Positions 8,045 to 16,500 of a stretch of 36,889 nt of DNA are shown in pieces (position 1 is the stretch's first letter; the number at the start of each line of letters is the position of its first letter). The notes beneath the pieces are model-generated. The model was not told the DNA's origin. It saw nothing but the letters and a program-made list of their open reading frames with translations, and made no database searches. The stretch is from Runella sp. (GTDB lineage Bacteria > Bacteroidota > Bacteroidia > Cytophagales > Spirosomataceae): positions 1 to 36,889 of the forward strand of contig NZ_JAIXST010000289.1 in NCBI RefSeq assembly GCF_027484545.1, read 5' to 3'. The position numbers and the translations under genes were made by a program.

Positions 8045-8893
8045 ATGAAAACGCAGGATTCAGCCACGTATCAGAAAATCGAAGAAGCCATCGGTTACAT
8101 CAACCAAAATTTCAGACAACAGCCCAGCCTCGAAGACATTGCCGAAAAAGTCCACCTCAGCCCATTTCATTTCCAACGACTCTTCAGCGATTGGGCGGGG
8201 GTAAGTCCTAAAAAATTCCTTCAATACCTCAGCGTTGAGTACGCCAAAAGTATCTTGAACGATAGGCAGGCAACTATTTTTGATGCTGCTTACGAAACAG
8301 GACTTTCAGGTACAGGCAGATTGCACGATTTGTTTATAAAAATTGAAGGAATGACTCCCGGCGAATTCAAAAATGGCGGTGAAAATCTGAACATCAATTA
8401 TAGTTACGCTCAAACGCCTTTCGGAAATGTCCTTGTAGCTTCTACACCCAAAGGAATTTGCCATATTGCCTTTGCCGACGATGCAAATTCGGCTTTTGAA
8501 GCCTTGAAAAAATCATTTCCTAATGCCTATTTCCATCCTATTCTGGATTTGAATCAGCAAAATGCGTTGTTGATTTTTACGCACGATTGGCAAAAACTTA
8601 ATCAAATTAAACTCCACTTGAAAGGGACTGATTTTCAGTTGAAGGTATGGGAATGCCTATTGAAAATCCCTATGGGAAAGCTTTCTACGTATGGAAATAT
8701 TGCCGCTCAAATCCAGAAGCCAACGGCCTCCAGAGCCGTAGGAACGGCCATTGGAGATAATCCCGTCGCGTTTTTAATACCCTGCCATCGCGTGATTCAA
8801 TCTACGGGAGCATTTGGACAGTACCATTGGGGAAGCAGTCGAAAAACGGCCATGATTGGCTGGGAAGCGGCACAGGCAAATTTAACCCACTAA
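8045..8893 (+). CDS. AraC-HTH / O6-methylguanine-DNA methyltransferase fusion (Ada C-terminal part)
   Basis: This 282-aa protein joins an AraC-type helix-turn-helix pair (about residues 12-108) to a methylated-DNA-protein cysteine methyltransferase domain (about 118-275). The acceptor Cys247 sits in the IPCHRV motif and removes methyl groups from O6-methylguanine in a suicide reaction. It resembles E. coli Ada without the N-terminal zinc domain that senses methylphosphotriesters. A stand-alone version of that domain is encoded at 9693-9944. The ATG at 8045 is preferred over an upstream in-frame start at 8000 because homology begins there. The 2OG oxygenase gene starts 9 bp downstream, mirroring the ada-alkB operon. 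Confidence 0.9.
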   Translation: MKTQDSATYQKIEEAIGYINQNFRQQPSLEDIAEKVHLSPFHFQRLFSDWAGVSPKKFLQYLSVEYAKSILNDRQATIFDAAYETGLSGTGRLHDLFIKIEGMTPGEFKNGGENLNINYSYAQTPFGNVLVASTPKGICHIAFADDANSAFEALKKSFPNAYFHPILDLNQQNALLIFTHDWQKLNQIKLHLKGTDFQLKVWECLLKIPMGKLSTYGNIAAQIQKPTASRAVGTAIGDNPVAFLIPCHRVIQSTGAFGQYHWGSSRKTAMIGWEAAQANLTH

Positions 8894-8902
8894 CCAAGTC
8901 CA

Positions 8903-9616
8903 ATGGAAACTATCAAACAAAGAATAGAGGCAATTGATTGGCAAAATGTATCGTCATCAATGCACGAGCATAGTTTTGCCTTAGTGCCCAAATTGCTGAC
9001 AGATGCGGAATGTGACGAGTTGATTGCAGACTACGATAATCCTGATTTGTACCGTAAAAAAGTGGTAATGGAACGCTATCGGTTTGGTTTGGGAGAGTAC
9101 AAATACTTCAATTATCCTTTGCCTGATTTGCTTCAAACCATTCGGGAAAATGTATATTCGCCGCTTTCAACGATTGCGAACAAATGGATGAACGTTTTAA
9201 AAATGGACACCCAATTCCTTAACAATTTTGCTGATCTTCAGGCACTTTGCCACTCTCAAAATCAGACCAAGCCTACGCTTTTGATTTTGAAATACGGGAA
9301 AGGCGGGTACAACACCTTGCATCAGGATTTATACGGTGAAGTCTTTTTTCCAATGCAGGTAGTCTTGTTCTTAAATGAACCCAACGAAGATTATAAAGGT
9401 GGCGAATTTGTATTGACGCAGCAAACTCCGCGGGCGCAGTCGAAAGCTATGGTACTGACCCCAAGAAAAGGTGATATGCTGGTTTTTACCACTAATTTCA
9501 GACCCGTAAAAGGCGGAAAAGGCTATTATCGAGTACAAATGAAACACGGTGTCAGCGAAGTGCTAACAGGAAATCGCCATACGCTTGGCATCATTTTTCA
9601 TGATGCTTTATCTTGA
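8903..9616 (+). CDS. 2OG-Fe(II) oxygenase, prolyl-4-hydroxylase-like fold
   Basis: This is a 237-aa oxygenase dependent on 2-oxoglutarate and iron. The iron triad is visible as His140-x-Asp142 (LHQDLYG) and His215 (MKHGVS), and Arg225 (NRHTLGI) should bind 2-oxoglutarate. It is not AlkB by sequence; it resembles the COG3826 group often found beside ada/ogt genes in Bacteroidota. It starts 9 bp after the methyltransferase gene, so the two are surely co-transcribed and a repair role (oxidative dealkylation) is likely. The actual substrate is not known. Confidence 0.85.
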   Translation: METIKQRIEAIDWQNVSSSMHEHSFALVPKLLTDAECDELIADYDNPDLYRKKVVMERYRFGLGEYKYFNYPLPDLLQTIRENVYSPLSTIANKWMNVLKMDTQFLNNFADLQALCHSQNQTKPTLLILKYGKGGYNTLHQDLYGEVFFPMQVVLFLNEPNEDYKGGEFVLTQQTPRAQSKAMVLTPRKGDMLVFTTNFRPVKGGKGYYRVQMKHGVSEVLTGNRHTLGIIFHDALS

Positions 9617-9692
9617 GTTCGCATTTGCTCGCGTCCACGCGAGTGAATGCTATTTAAAGGCTTCCAGCCTATTTTAAAAGATTTTTTACTTG

Positions 9693-9944
9693 ATGAATAA
9701 CCATTCCGATTTAAGCTCTGAAGAAGTACGAAGACTCGTAAAAAATGGGAAACTACTTTTTGGGGGAAACAGGCCGCTACACATTTACGGAATGTTGCAC
9801 TGCAAAGCAGGAAAACGAATGAAAAGAGAAAACCGTGTTTTCTTTGGTTCTGAAAAGGAAGCCATTCTCGCCGGTTTTCGACCTTGCGGACAGTGTATGC
9901 GAGAGAAATATAGGATTTGGAAAAAGGCGAAACAGGTTTTTTGA
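9693..9944 (+). CDS. stand-alone Ada-type metal-binding domain protein
   Basis: This small protein (83 aa from the ATG at 9693; a TTG one codon earlier is less likely) consists of an Ada zinc-binding-like domain. The signature is ENRVFF followed by AGFRPCGQC. Cys37, Cys65 and Cys68 are present. The Ada position that normally carries the second zinc cysteine, four residues after Cys37, is lysine, so the site has only three cysteines and may use another ligand. In Ada the first cysteine accepts methyl from phosphotriesters. It lies 76 bp after the oxygenase gene, on the same strand. A methylation sensor working with the AraC-HTH/methyltransferase protein is an attractive inference. Confidence 0.75.
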   Translation: MNNHSDLSSEEVRRLVKNGKLLFGGNRPLHIYGMLHCKAGKRMKRENRVFFGSEKEAILAGFRPCGQCMREKYRIWKKAKQVF

Positions 9945-9952
9945 CTTTGAGA

Positions 9953-10074
9953 GATTGATTGGTACTTACCGTGTTACAAACACTCTGTTTATTAGTTGTG
10001 CGCAGTCATCCTTCGGAAGACAACGCACAACTAATGATTGATTAGCACTTATCATGTTATAAATACCCTGTTTA
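9953..10074. repeat. two tandem 39-bp repeats, each followed by a hairpin
   Basis: Copies at 9953-9991 and 10036-10074 match at 32 of 39 positions, and all seven differences are transitions. The first copy runs into a perfect 12-bp stem (attagttgtgcg 9991-10002 with cgcacaactaat 10024-10035). The second runs into the 15-bp terminator stem at 10085-10117. So the unit repeat-plus-hairpin occurs twice. A third partial inverted match to the repeat end (tggtaaacag, 10145-10154) closes the block. Confidence 0.65.
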
Positions 10075-10084
10075 CCAATAATTT

Positions 10085-10122
10085 AAGTCATAAGTGCAAA
10101 ACTTGCACTTATGACTTTTTTT
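10085..10122 (+). terminator. strong intrinsic terminator
   Basis: aagtcataagtgcaa (10085-10099) pairs perfectly with ttgcacttatgactt (10103-10117) around a 3-base loop, followed by a run of seven T. It should end the rightward repair transcript and insulates it from the convergent dehydratase gene. Confidence 0.8.
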
Positions 10123-10155
10123 CATTTGAAAGAAGGTGAGAATTTGGTAAACAGC

Positions 10156-11814
10156 CTATAAACTCACGCCTCTTTTCCAAGGCATGAAATCATCCTGACC
10201 GAGCAATTGGGCTTTGGTTTTGATATTGCCACTTGCTAATTCAATGCAATATTCCAGCAATGCTTCGGCAGTTTCTTGGATGGTTTTTTCACCTTCAATG
10301 ATAGCTCCACAATCAAAATCAATGATGTCGGGCATTTTATGCGCGAGTTTGGTATTGGTAGAAACCTTTACAATGGGGCAAATTGGGTTGCCAGTTGGCG
10401 TGCCTAATCCCGTGGTAAACAGCGTAATAGTGGCACCTGCCGCCGCTTGTCCTGTTGTAGCTAACACATCATTGCCGGGCGTACATACCAACTGTAAACC
10501 CTGTTCTTTGACTACTTCCGTATAGTTCAATACGTCAGCGATGGGCGCTGCGCCACCTTTTTTAGCAGCCCCAGCCGATTTGATGGCATCTGTGATAAGT
10601 CCGTCTTTGATATTACCCGCTGAAGGATTCATGTCAAATCCCGCGCCTACGGCTTCAGCTTTGGCGGCGTAATCGCGCATGAGATTCTCAAATTTCCAAG
10701 CCTTTTCTTCGCTTGTGCAGCGGTCAATCAGCTCTTGTTCCACTCCGCAGAGTTCAGGGAATTCGGCCAAATACGTATTGCCTCCCAAGGTCACCACCAA
10801 ATCTGATAGATGACCTAAAACGGGATTGGCTGATATGCCCGAAAAACCGTCGGAGCCGCCGCATTTGAGGCCTATGTTGAGTTTGGAAAGCGGTATAGGT
10901 TGACGTTCCAGTTTGTTGGCCTCAAGCAATGCCACAAAGGTTTCTTTGATAGCCGCCGAAAGCATTTCAAATTCAGTTCCGTACGATTGTTGTTCAAAAA
11001 ACAGAATCGGTTTATCAAATTTGGAAGTTCCGCGACTATTGATTTCGTTCATCAAATCGGTGAATTGCGTTTTTTGACAACCCAAACTTAATACTGTAAT
11101 CCCGGTCACGTTGGCATTGTGCGCATAAGCTGCAAACAGGGCCGCCAAAACAGCTGATTCCTGATTGCTTTCGCCACAGCCCGATTCATGAGTCAGGAAT
11201 TTGATACCATCTAAGTTTTTGAACAAAGGTTGGTGGCTTGCTGCACCTGATTGTGCCGTGGCATTGTATTCTTTTAACGTGTTTGTATCTCCTTTTTCGT
11301 ACAATTTGACCAAATCTTCCACCTGCTTCTGGTAAATATCCGGAAAAGCATAGCCAAGGGCTTTGTCAAAGGCTTCTTTGAGTTTGAGAATATTGCGGTT
11401 TTCGCAAAAGACCAACGGAATTACCAACCAATAATTGGCCGTACCCACTTGTCCGTCAGAACGCGGAAAGCCCATGAAAGTACGATTAGCCCATTTGGAC
11501 ACGTCGGGGGCTTGCCAGTTGGTTTGCGGTTTGCGTTTCAGCACCGAATATTCGTCGGATTCGTGTTTGAGATTGAATGTGGTAATTTGTTCGCCGCGAG
11601 CAATAGGTTGGGTCGCTTTTCCAACCAAGACCCCGTACATAGTGATGGGGTCGCCCGTGTTCAAATCTTCGGTGACGAATTTGTGTTTGGCCGCAATGGC
11701 CCGAGGCAAGACGTAGCTTTCCCCTTCAAATTCGATGATTTCGCCCGCTTCCAACGGGCGCAACGCGACAATCACATTGTCTGAGGCATTGACTTTTAAT
11801 ACTTTATGTTGCAT
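10156..11814 (-). CDS. UxaA/GarD-family sugar-acid dehydratase (altronate dehydratase-like)
   Basis: This 552-aa cytoplasmic dehydratase of the UxaA family removes water from a sugar acid to give a 2-keto-3-deoxy acid. The N-terminal SAF domain covers about residues 1-90 and is joined by a linker to the catalytic part. Conserved motifs are HESGCGESNQES, KCGGSDGFSGISANP and FDCGAI, which hold the metal site and substrate. UxaA (E. coli, about 495 aa) acts on D-altronate, but this copy is last in an operon with a keto-deoxy acid dehydratase and a 2-oxoglutarate semialdehyde dehydrogenase. A pentonate or aldarate substrate is therefore also possible. A terminator-like hairpin separates it from the gene before it. 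A distant paralogue lies at 26232-27785. Confidence 0.85.
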   Translation of the reverse strand: MQHKVLKVNASDNVIVALRPLEAGEIIEFEGESYVLPRAIAAKHKFVTEDLNTGDPITMYGVLVGKATQPIARGEQITTFNLKHESDEYSVLKRKPQTNWQAPDVSKWANRTFMGFPRSDGQVGTANYWLVIPLVFCENRNILKLKEAFDKALGYAFPDIYQKQVEDLVKLYEKGDTNTLKEYNATAQSGAASHQPLFKNLDGIKFLTHESGCGESNQESAVLAALFAAYAHNANVTGITVLSLGCQKTQFTDLMNEINSRGTSKFDKPILFFEQQSYGTEFEMLSAAIKETFVALLEANKLERQPIPLSKLNIGLKCGGSDGFSGISANPVLGHLSDLVVTLGGNTYLAEFPELCGVEQELIDRCTSEEKAWKFENLMRDYAAKAEAVGAGFDMNPSAGNIKDGLITDAIKSAGAAKKGGAAPIADVLNYTEVVKEQGLQLVCTPGNDVLATTGQAAAGATITLFTTGLGTPTGNPICPIVKVSTNTKLAHKMPDIIDFDCGAIIEGEKTIQETAEALLEYCIELASGNIKTKAQLLGQDDFMPWKRGVSL

Positions 11815-11835
11815 TGGGGTATTGTTGCTTTGAAG

Positions 11836-11870
11836 TTAAAAAGAAGGTCTCCCACAGAGCAAGAGACCTT
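11836..11870 (-). terminator. intergenic hairpin with T-run on the minus strand
   Basis: aaggtctc (11844-11851) and gagacctt (11863-11870) form an 8-bp stem, followed on the minus strand by cttttt. It lies between the semialdehyde dehydrogenase and the UxaA-family gene, and may lower expression of the last gene. Confidence 0.6.
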
Positions 11871-11903
11871 TCCTCACTTATTTAACCTATCAAAAAAAAT
11901 CTT

Positions 11904-13484
11904 TTATGCTTTTTGAAATTCTCCGTTTACCAAACGCCAGATTTGCAGAGGATTAGCATCTTTTAGCTCATCAGGTAACAGGTTTTCGGGGAAGTTTTGG
12001 TAACTGACGGGACGCGTAAACCGATAAATAGCATTAGTTCCAACTGACGTACTGCGGGAATCAGTAGATGCCGGGAAAGGACCGCCGTGCATCATGGCAT
12101 GACAAACTTCTACGCCCGTTGGGAAACCGTTGATGAGTAAACGTCCTACTTTTTGTTCCAACACGTCAATCAAATCGGTGTATTCGGCCAGTTCTTCGGG
12201 AGTGCCGTGAATGGTGGCTGTCAAATGACCTTCCAGATTTTCGGCAATACGCAACATTTCTTCTTTGCTGTCGGCTTCTACCAACACACTCGTTGGCCCG
12301 AATATCTCTTCCGACAAGGTATGATCCTCGGCAATGGCCTGTGCATCGGTTTTAAACAATATGGGTTGTACAGACGTGAAACCCGTTACCTCATGTCCCT
12401 TTGCTATTAAGGTAACACTATCGTTTTCCAAATGTTTTGAAATTCCCTGATTATACGCTTTCTGAATTCCGTTGGTGAGCATGACACCGCCCGCAACGTT
12501 TTTAAACTGGGTTTCCAAATCCGTTAAAAAAGATGCGTATCCTTCGGTTTTATTCGCAATAATCATCCCCGGATTGGTACAAAATTGCCCTACACCCATC
12601 GTAACGGAAGCCGCAAATTGTTGGGCAATTGCGGCACCTTTTTCTTTCATGATTTGGGGCAAAATGAACACCGGATTTGTACTTCCCATTTCGGCATACA
12701 CAGGAATGGGTTCGGGGCGATTGGCTGCTAATTGAAATAGCGCCATGCCTCCCTGATACGAACCGGTAAAGCCAACGGCCTTAATGTAAGGGTGTTGAAC
12801 CAATGCAGCTCCGATTTCAGTACCGCTTCCGTGCAATAAAGAAAAGACGCCGTCGGGCATTTGTGACTTGATGGCCGCTTGCTGAATGGCTTTTCCAACT
12901 AACTCCGAAGTACCCGGATGCGCCGAATGTGCTTTCACAATGACCGGGCAACCGGCGGCTAATGCCGAAGCGGTATCGCCGCCTGCTACCGAAAACGCCA
13001 AAGGAAAATTACTCGCTCCAAACACGCCTACGGGTCCCAAAGCTTGCTGTATCAATCGTAAATCAACTTTTGGTAGCGGCTGACGGTCGGGAATCGCCGT
13101 TTCGATGCGGGCATTGACCCAAGAACCGTCGCGCAATAACTGCGCAAACAAACGCAATTGTCCCGTAGTACGTCCGCGTTCGCCTTGTACACGGCCCGCG
13201 GGCAAGCCCGTTTCTGCGGTGGCGATTTGAATTAAATCATCGCCGATGTTTTCAATCTCTTCGGCAATTTTATCTAAAAATGATGCTTTCTCAAGACCTG
13301 ATTTTTTACGATAAATTTTGAAAGCGGCTTGTGCTTTTTGCGCGGCCAATTCCAATTCCGCTTTGGTCGCCTTGTGATATTGGGTAGGAAGTTTTTTTCC
13401 CGTTGTTGGATTCAGCGCTTGAAAAGTGCTTTCTCCCTCGGCAGAAATTGAACTGCCTATTACTTGTTTTCCTTCTAACTTCAT
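11904..13484 (-). CDS. 2-oxoglutarate semialdehyde dehydrogenase (2,5-dioxovalerate dehydrogenase)
   Basis: This 526-aa NAD(P)-dependent aldehyde dehydrogenase is of the long type known for alpha-ketoglutaric semialdehyde. Catalytic residues are Asn159 (GASNFP), Glu265 (AEMGS) and the nucleophile Cys302 (GQFCTNPG). The enzyme oxidises 2,5-dioxopentanoate to 2-oxoglutarate, the last step of Weimberg-type pentose and of some aldarate pathways. Its start lies one base after the stop of the FAH-family gene, so the two are translationally linked and almost certainly work in sequence. Family assignment is firm; cofactor preference is not visible. Confidence 0.9.
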   Translation of the reverse strand: MKLEGKQVIGSSISAEGESTFQALNPTTGKKLPTQYHKATKAELELAAQKAQAAFKIYRKKSGLEKASFLDKIAEEIENIGDDLIQIATAETGLPAGRVQGERGRTTGQLRLFAQLLRDGSWVNARIETAIPDRQPLPKVDLRLIQQALGPVGVFGASNFPLAFSVAGGDTASALAAGCPVIVKAHSAHPGTSELVGKAIQQAAIKSQMPDGVFSLLHGSGTEIGAALVQHPYIKAVGFTGSYQGGMALFQLAANRPEPIPVYAEMGSTNPVFILPQIMKEKGAAIAQQFAASVTMGVGQFCTNPGMIIANKTEGYASFLTDLETQFKNVAGGVMLTNGIQKAYNQGISKHLENDSVTLIAKGHEVTGFTSVQPILFKTDAQAIAEDHTLSEEIFGPTSVLVEADSKEEMLRIAENLEGHLTATIHGTPEELAEYTDLIDVLEQKVGRLLINGFPTGVEVCHAMMHGGPFPASTDSRSTSVGTNAIYRFTRPVSYQNFPENLLPDELKDANPLQIWRLVNGEFQKA

Positions 13485-13485
13485 T

Positions 13486-14334
13486 TTAAAGTGGTTTTTG
13501 CGAGACCGTATTTACTAAAGTCCCGATGTGTTCAATGGTTATTCTGACTTCGTCCCCAACGTTTAACGTAAATTCGTTGGGTGGAACCAGTCCGGTACCT
13601 GTCATCAGGAACACCCCATTCGGAAAAGAGGTTTCACGGAATAAATAGCCAATCAGTTCTGTATGAGTACGTTTCATGCGATTGATGGAAATGTTTCCTT
13701 CAAACACAGTCGCGTCATTTCGTACGATTTCGATGTTGATTTGGGCATCCGGGTCAATGGGCTGGCTTGGAACGTACAAACATGGTCCAATTGCTGCCGC
13801 GCCGTCGTAGCTCTTAGCTTGTGGCAGATACAAGGGGTTTTCGCCCTCAATATCCCGAGAACTCATGTCATTACCGCAGGTATAACCGACAATTTTGCCG
13901 TTTGAAGTGGCAAAGAGCGTGAGTTCCGGTTCGGGAACATTCCATTTTGAATCTCTCCGAATCAAAACCTGTGCGCCGCTGCCGACGGTTCTTGCGGCAG
14001 TTGCTTTGAAGAAAAGTTCGGGACGGTCGGCATCGTAAACGCGGGCGTAAAAATCACCGCCTCCTGCATCTTTGGACTCTTCCATGCGAGCTTCGCGGCT
14101 TTTCATGTAGGTCACGCCCGAAGCCCAAATCTCCTGATGATTAATAGGGGCTAAAACTTCAGTTTTGAGGTTTTTTTCAAGTGAGTCGTCCGGGGAAAGG
14201 GTTTGAATTTCAGCTGAAACGGCATCAAACAAATCATCACGATTGACGTACGTATCCCAATCGTTTTGTGGTGAAAGATAGAAGTTCGATTCAGATTCGA
14301 TAACAATACCCTGCTGTGTACGGTATAATTTCAT
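13486..14334 (-). CDS. FAH-family 2-keto-3-deoxy-acid dehydratase
   Basis: This 282-aa protein of the fumarylacetoacetate hydrolase superfamily carries [17 protein letters not shown], the hallmark of 2-keto-3-deoxy-pentonate dehydratases (Sulfolobus KdaD, Caulobacter XylX type). Expected metal ligands are Glu135 and Glu137 (VPEPEL) and Asp156. The product would be 2-oxoglutarate semialdehyde, which the next gene oxidises. The ATG at 14334 is chosen; a longer reading frame to 14526 would add an A/T-coded hydrophobic stretch and run through the operator-like repeats. First gene of the leftward operon, divergent from the AraC regulator. Confidence 0.85.
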   Translation of the reverse strand: MKLYRTQQGIVIESESNFYLSPQNDWDTYVNRDDLFDAVSAEIQTLSPDDSLEKNLKTEVLAPINHQEIWASGVTYMKSREARMEESKDAGGGDFYARVYDADRPELFFKATAARTVGSGAQVLIRRDSKWNVPEPELTLFATSNGKIVGYTCGNDMSSRDIEGENPLYLPQAKSYDGAAAIGPCLYVPSQPIDPDAQINIEIVRNDATVFEGNISINRMKRTHTELIGYLFRETSFPNGVFLMTGTGLVPPNEFTLNVGDEVRITIEHIGTLVNTVSQKPL

Positions 14335-14482
14335 GGTCAAATCAAGTTTTTTATTGGGGGTGAGAAGGTTGCTTTCAATAAAAGGACCAACGGGTTTAAA
14401 ATTAATGCCGGAAGCAAACTTTTCAGTTTTAATCAGTGAATAATCGTATGCAAAGAAAAGGAATAAGAAGATAAAATTTATG

Positions 14483-14523
14483 TGAAATATTATACAGTTT
14501 TGATGAAATATTATCAATTTTGA
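14483..14523. promoter_or_regulatory. tandem 21-bp operator-like repeats for the AraC regulator
   Basis: tgaaatattatacagttttga (shown here as its two parts, tgaaatattata and cagttttga; 14483-14503) is followed directly by tgaaatattatcaattttga (14504-14523). Direct half-sites one 21-bp period apart match how AraC-family dimers bind two neighbouring turns. They lie in the 220-bp divergent gap, 30 bp before the regulator and about 150 bp before the dehydratase start. Confidence 0.65.
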
Positions 14524-14554
14524 CAAATTATAGCATTTACAATACTATTATATC

Positions 14555-15421
14555 ATGCAAGCTATTCTTCGTAAAGTCAACCCTTCGGCCAATTATTCGT
14601 TTGTCGCTCGGATTGATAAATTGCCTTATTTGTACGAAAAGTGGCACTTTCATCCTGAATTGGAACTGACCCATATTGTTCAAAGCCGAGGTACCCGTTT
14701 TGTAGGCGACAGCATTGAGGAATTTGAAGAAGGTGATTTGATTTTGATTGGGAGTAATTTGCCGCACGTTTGGAAAAATGATACTGCTTATTTTCAGCCC
14801 AATTCTTCTTTGCAGGCACAATCTGAAGTGTTGCAGTTTTTGCCCGATTGTTTTGGGAAAGATTTTTTGAATCTGAAAGAAATGGAAAGCATTCGACGGC
14901 TTTTTGAAAAGTCAAAGCGTGGATTGCGAATCACGGGAAAAACCAAAGAAAATGTGCTGAAGTTGATGACTCAATTGATTGAAAACACCAAGGGTGTTCA
15001 GCGTATTGGCCTTTTTCTGAACATTCTGGAATTAATTGCCGAATCGGAGGAGTTGGTTTTTTTGAGCAGTGAAGGGTTTTTGGATTCGTATCATCGCTTT
15101 GATACGGAGACAATTAACCATGTTTATGAATTTACACTTTCTCAGTTTAACCGACGCATTCTGATTGAAGAAGCCGCTGCTATTTCCCACATGTCGGTGG
15201 CTAATTTTTGCCGCTATTTTAAAAATCGTACGCAGAAAACGTACATTCAGTTTTTGACCGAAGTACGCATCGGTTACGCCTGTCGGATGTTAATTGAAAA
15301 CAAAAAAAGCGTTCAGCAAATCGCTTTCGATTGCGGATTTCATAATATTTCCAACTTCAATCGCTCCTTTCGACTTCTAAAACATCAAAATCCAATGGCC
15401 TATCGGGCTGCTTTTGGGTAA
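14555..15421 (+). CDS. AraC-family regulator with N-terminal cupin
   Basis: This 288-aa regulator has an N-terminal cupin-like ligand domain (HFHPELELTHI about residues 31-41, and LPHVW) and a C-terminal pair of helix-turn-helices (about 185-286: IEEAAAISHMSVANFCRYFK and VQQIAFDCGFHNISNFNRSF). It is divergent from the 2-keto-3-deoxy-acid operon and the shared gap carries tandem direct repeats, so it most likely controls that operon in response to a sugar acid. The inducer is not known. It ends 15 bp from the stop of the convergent apbE gene with no clear terminator between. Confidence 0.9.
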   Translation: MQAILRKVNPSANYSFVARIDKLPYLYEKWHFHPELELTHIVQSRGTRFVGDSIEEFEEGDLILIGSNLPHVWKNDTAYFQPNSSLQAQSEVLQFLPDCFGKDFLNLKEMESIRRLFEKSKRGLRITGKTKENVLKLMTQLIENTKGVQRIGLFLNILELIAESEELVFLSSEGFLDSYHRFDTETINHVYEFTLSQFNRRILIEEAAAISHMSVANFCRYFKNRTQKTYIQFLTEVRIGYACRMLIENKKSVQQIAFDCGFHNISNFNRSFRLLKHQNPMAYRAAFG

Positions 15422-15436
15422 ATGCGCTCGAACAAT

Positions 15437-16417
15437 TTATTCCAGCATTTCCCAGCTTTGTACTTTCCCGTTTTTTGTTTCTACGAGCCATACTTTGATG
15501 CCCGGAAAATGCTTTAGAAACTTTTTGGACTGCTTGATTCCCGAAACACTGAAAGCCGTTGCCAGCGCATCGGAAACGGTTCCATCCGACGCAATGACCG
15601 TAGTTCTGACGTGAAATCGCAGGCCAATGCCGGTTTTAGGATCAACAATGTGCGAATAACGAATTCCATTAAAATCGGCATGACGATACGTTGGCCCGGA
15701 GGTAGCCAAGGTTGTATTGGCTAATTCCAACGTTTTCAAGGAATCGCTGCCGTTGGAAACGACAATTTTCCAACCTTTTGAGGCGGGTGGAGCATCAGTC
15801 AATACCACTTTCCCCCCGGCATCCATCATGGCTGATTTTATTCCGTAGGTTTTCAATACCCTGATGGCTTCTTCGGCTGCAAAACCTTTTCCCAATCCGC
15901 CAATATCCAAACGCATACCAGCTTGCGTCAGCAATACTTTTTGACCCGAAGCATCAAGTTTCATTTTTTGAAAACCAATTTTTGAGCGCGCTTCCTCAAT
16001 CTCGCTTTTGCTCGGAAAAGTTCGTTGCCGAATAGCACGTCGCCAAAGCTGAACAATCGGGCCAACCGTAACATCGAAAGCACCTTTTGTCTTTACGCTA
16101 ATGTCTTGGGATATGGCTAAAATATTAAAAAGATCTTTGCTTACAGGCACCCATTGACCTGAGCCTGATTGCGCAGAAAGGCGGTTGATTTCACTGCCAT
16201 CGGCATAATCACTCATGATTTCATTCAATTGCTCAATGCGTTTAAAAGCACTTTGGGCGGCTTTTTGTGCAAGAGAATCGTCAGAGGCGTAAAAAACCAA
16301 CTTAAATGGTGAGCCCATCAGTCCCTTCTCAAAGGTGTAGCGTTTGTCTTGCGCAAGTAAAGAGCCGGTCAGATAAAAAAGTAAAAATAGAAATTGAAGT
16401 GAAAAACGCGTACTCAT
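15437..16417 (-). CDS. apbE: FAD:protein FMN transferase (ApbE)
   Basis: This 326-aa exported enzyme attaches FMN covalently to Thr or Ser of target proteins such as Nqr or Rnf subunits. The start at 16417 gives a signal peptide (STRFSLQFLFLLFYLTGSLL, cleaved before QDKRY); an upstream frame to 16552 runs through a palindromic repeat and is rejected. ApbE features include MGSPFKLVFYA, MSDYADGSEINRL, FDVTVGPIVQLWR, LDIGGLGKGFAAE and the metal-binding TVSDALATAFSV near the end. No flavoprotein substrate is encoded nearby, so it is probably a stand-alone gene. Confidence 0.92.
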   Translation of the reverse strand: MSTRFSLQFLFLLFYLTGSLLAQDKRYTFEKGLMGSPFKLVFYASDDSLAQKAAQSAFKRIEQLNEIMSDYADGSEINRLSAQSGSGQWVPVSKDLFNILAISQDISVKTKGAFDVTVGPIVQLWRRAIRQRTFPSKSEIEEARSKIGFQKMKLDASGQKVLLTQAGMRLDIGGLGKGFAAEEAIRVLKTYGIKSAMMDAGGKVVLTDAPPASKGWKIVVSNGSDSLKTLELANTTLATSGPTYRHADFNGIRYSHIVDPKTGIGLRFHVRTTVIASDGTVSDALATAFSVSGIKQSKKFLKHFPGIKVWLVETKNGKVQSWEMLE

Positions 16418-16500
16418 TCTGAATGTGAATTTAGCCGACAAAAGTACGCCAAAACTTAGGAAAGTTGTTTTTGGCTGTAAGCAATTATGCGCCCGCTGTT

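Noticed and set aside
14335-14526. N-terminal extension of the FAH-family gene to 14526
   Set aside because: The added 64 residues are A/T-driven and hydrophobic, absent from the family, and would cover the operator-like tandem repeats and promoter region.
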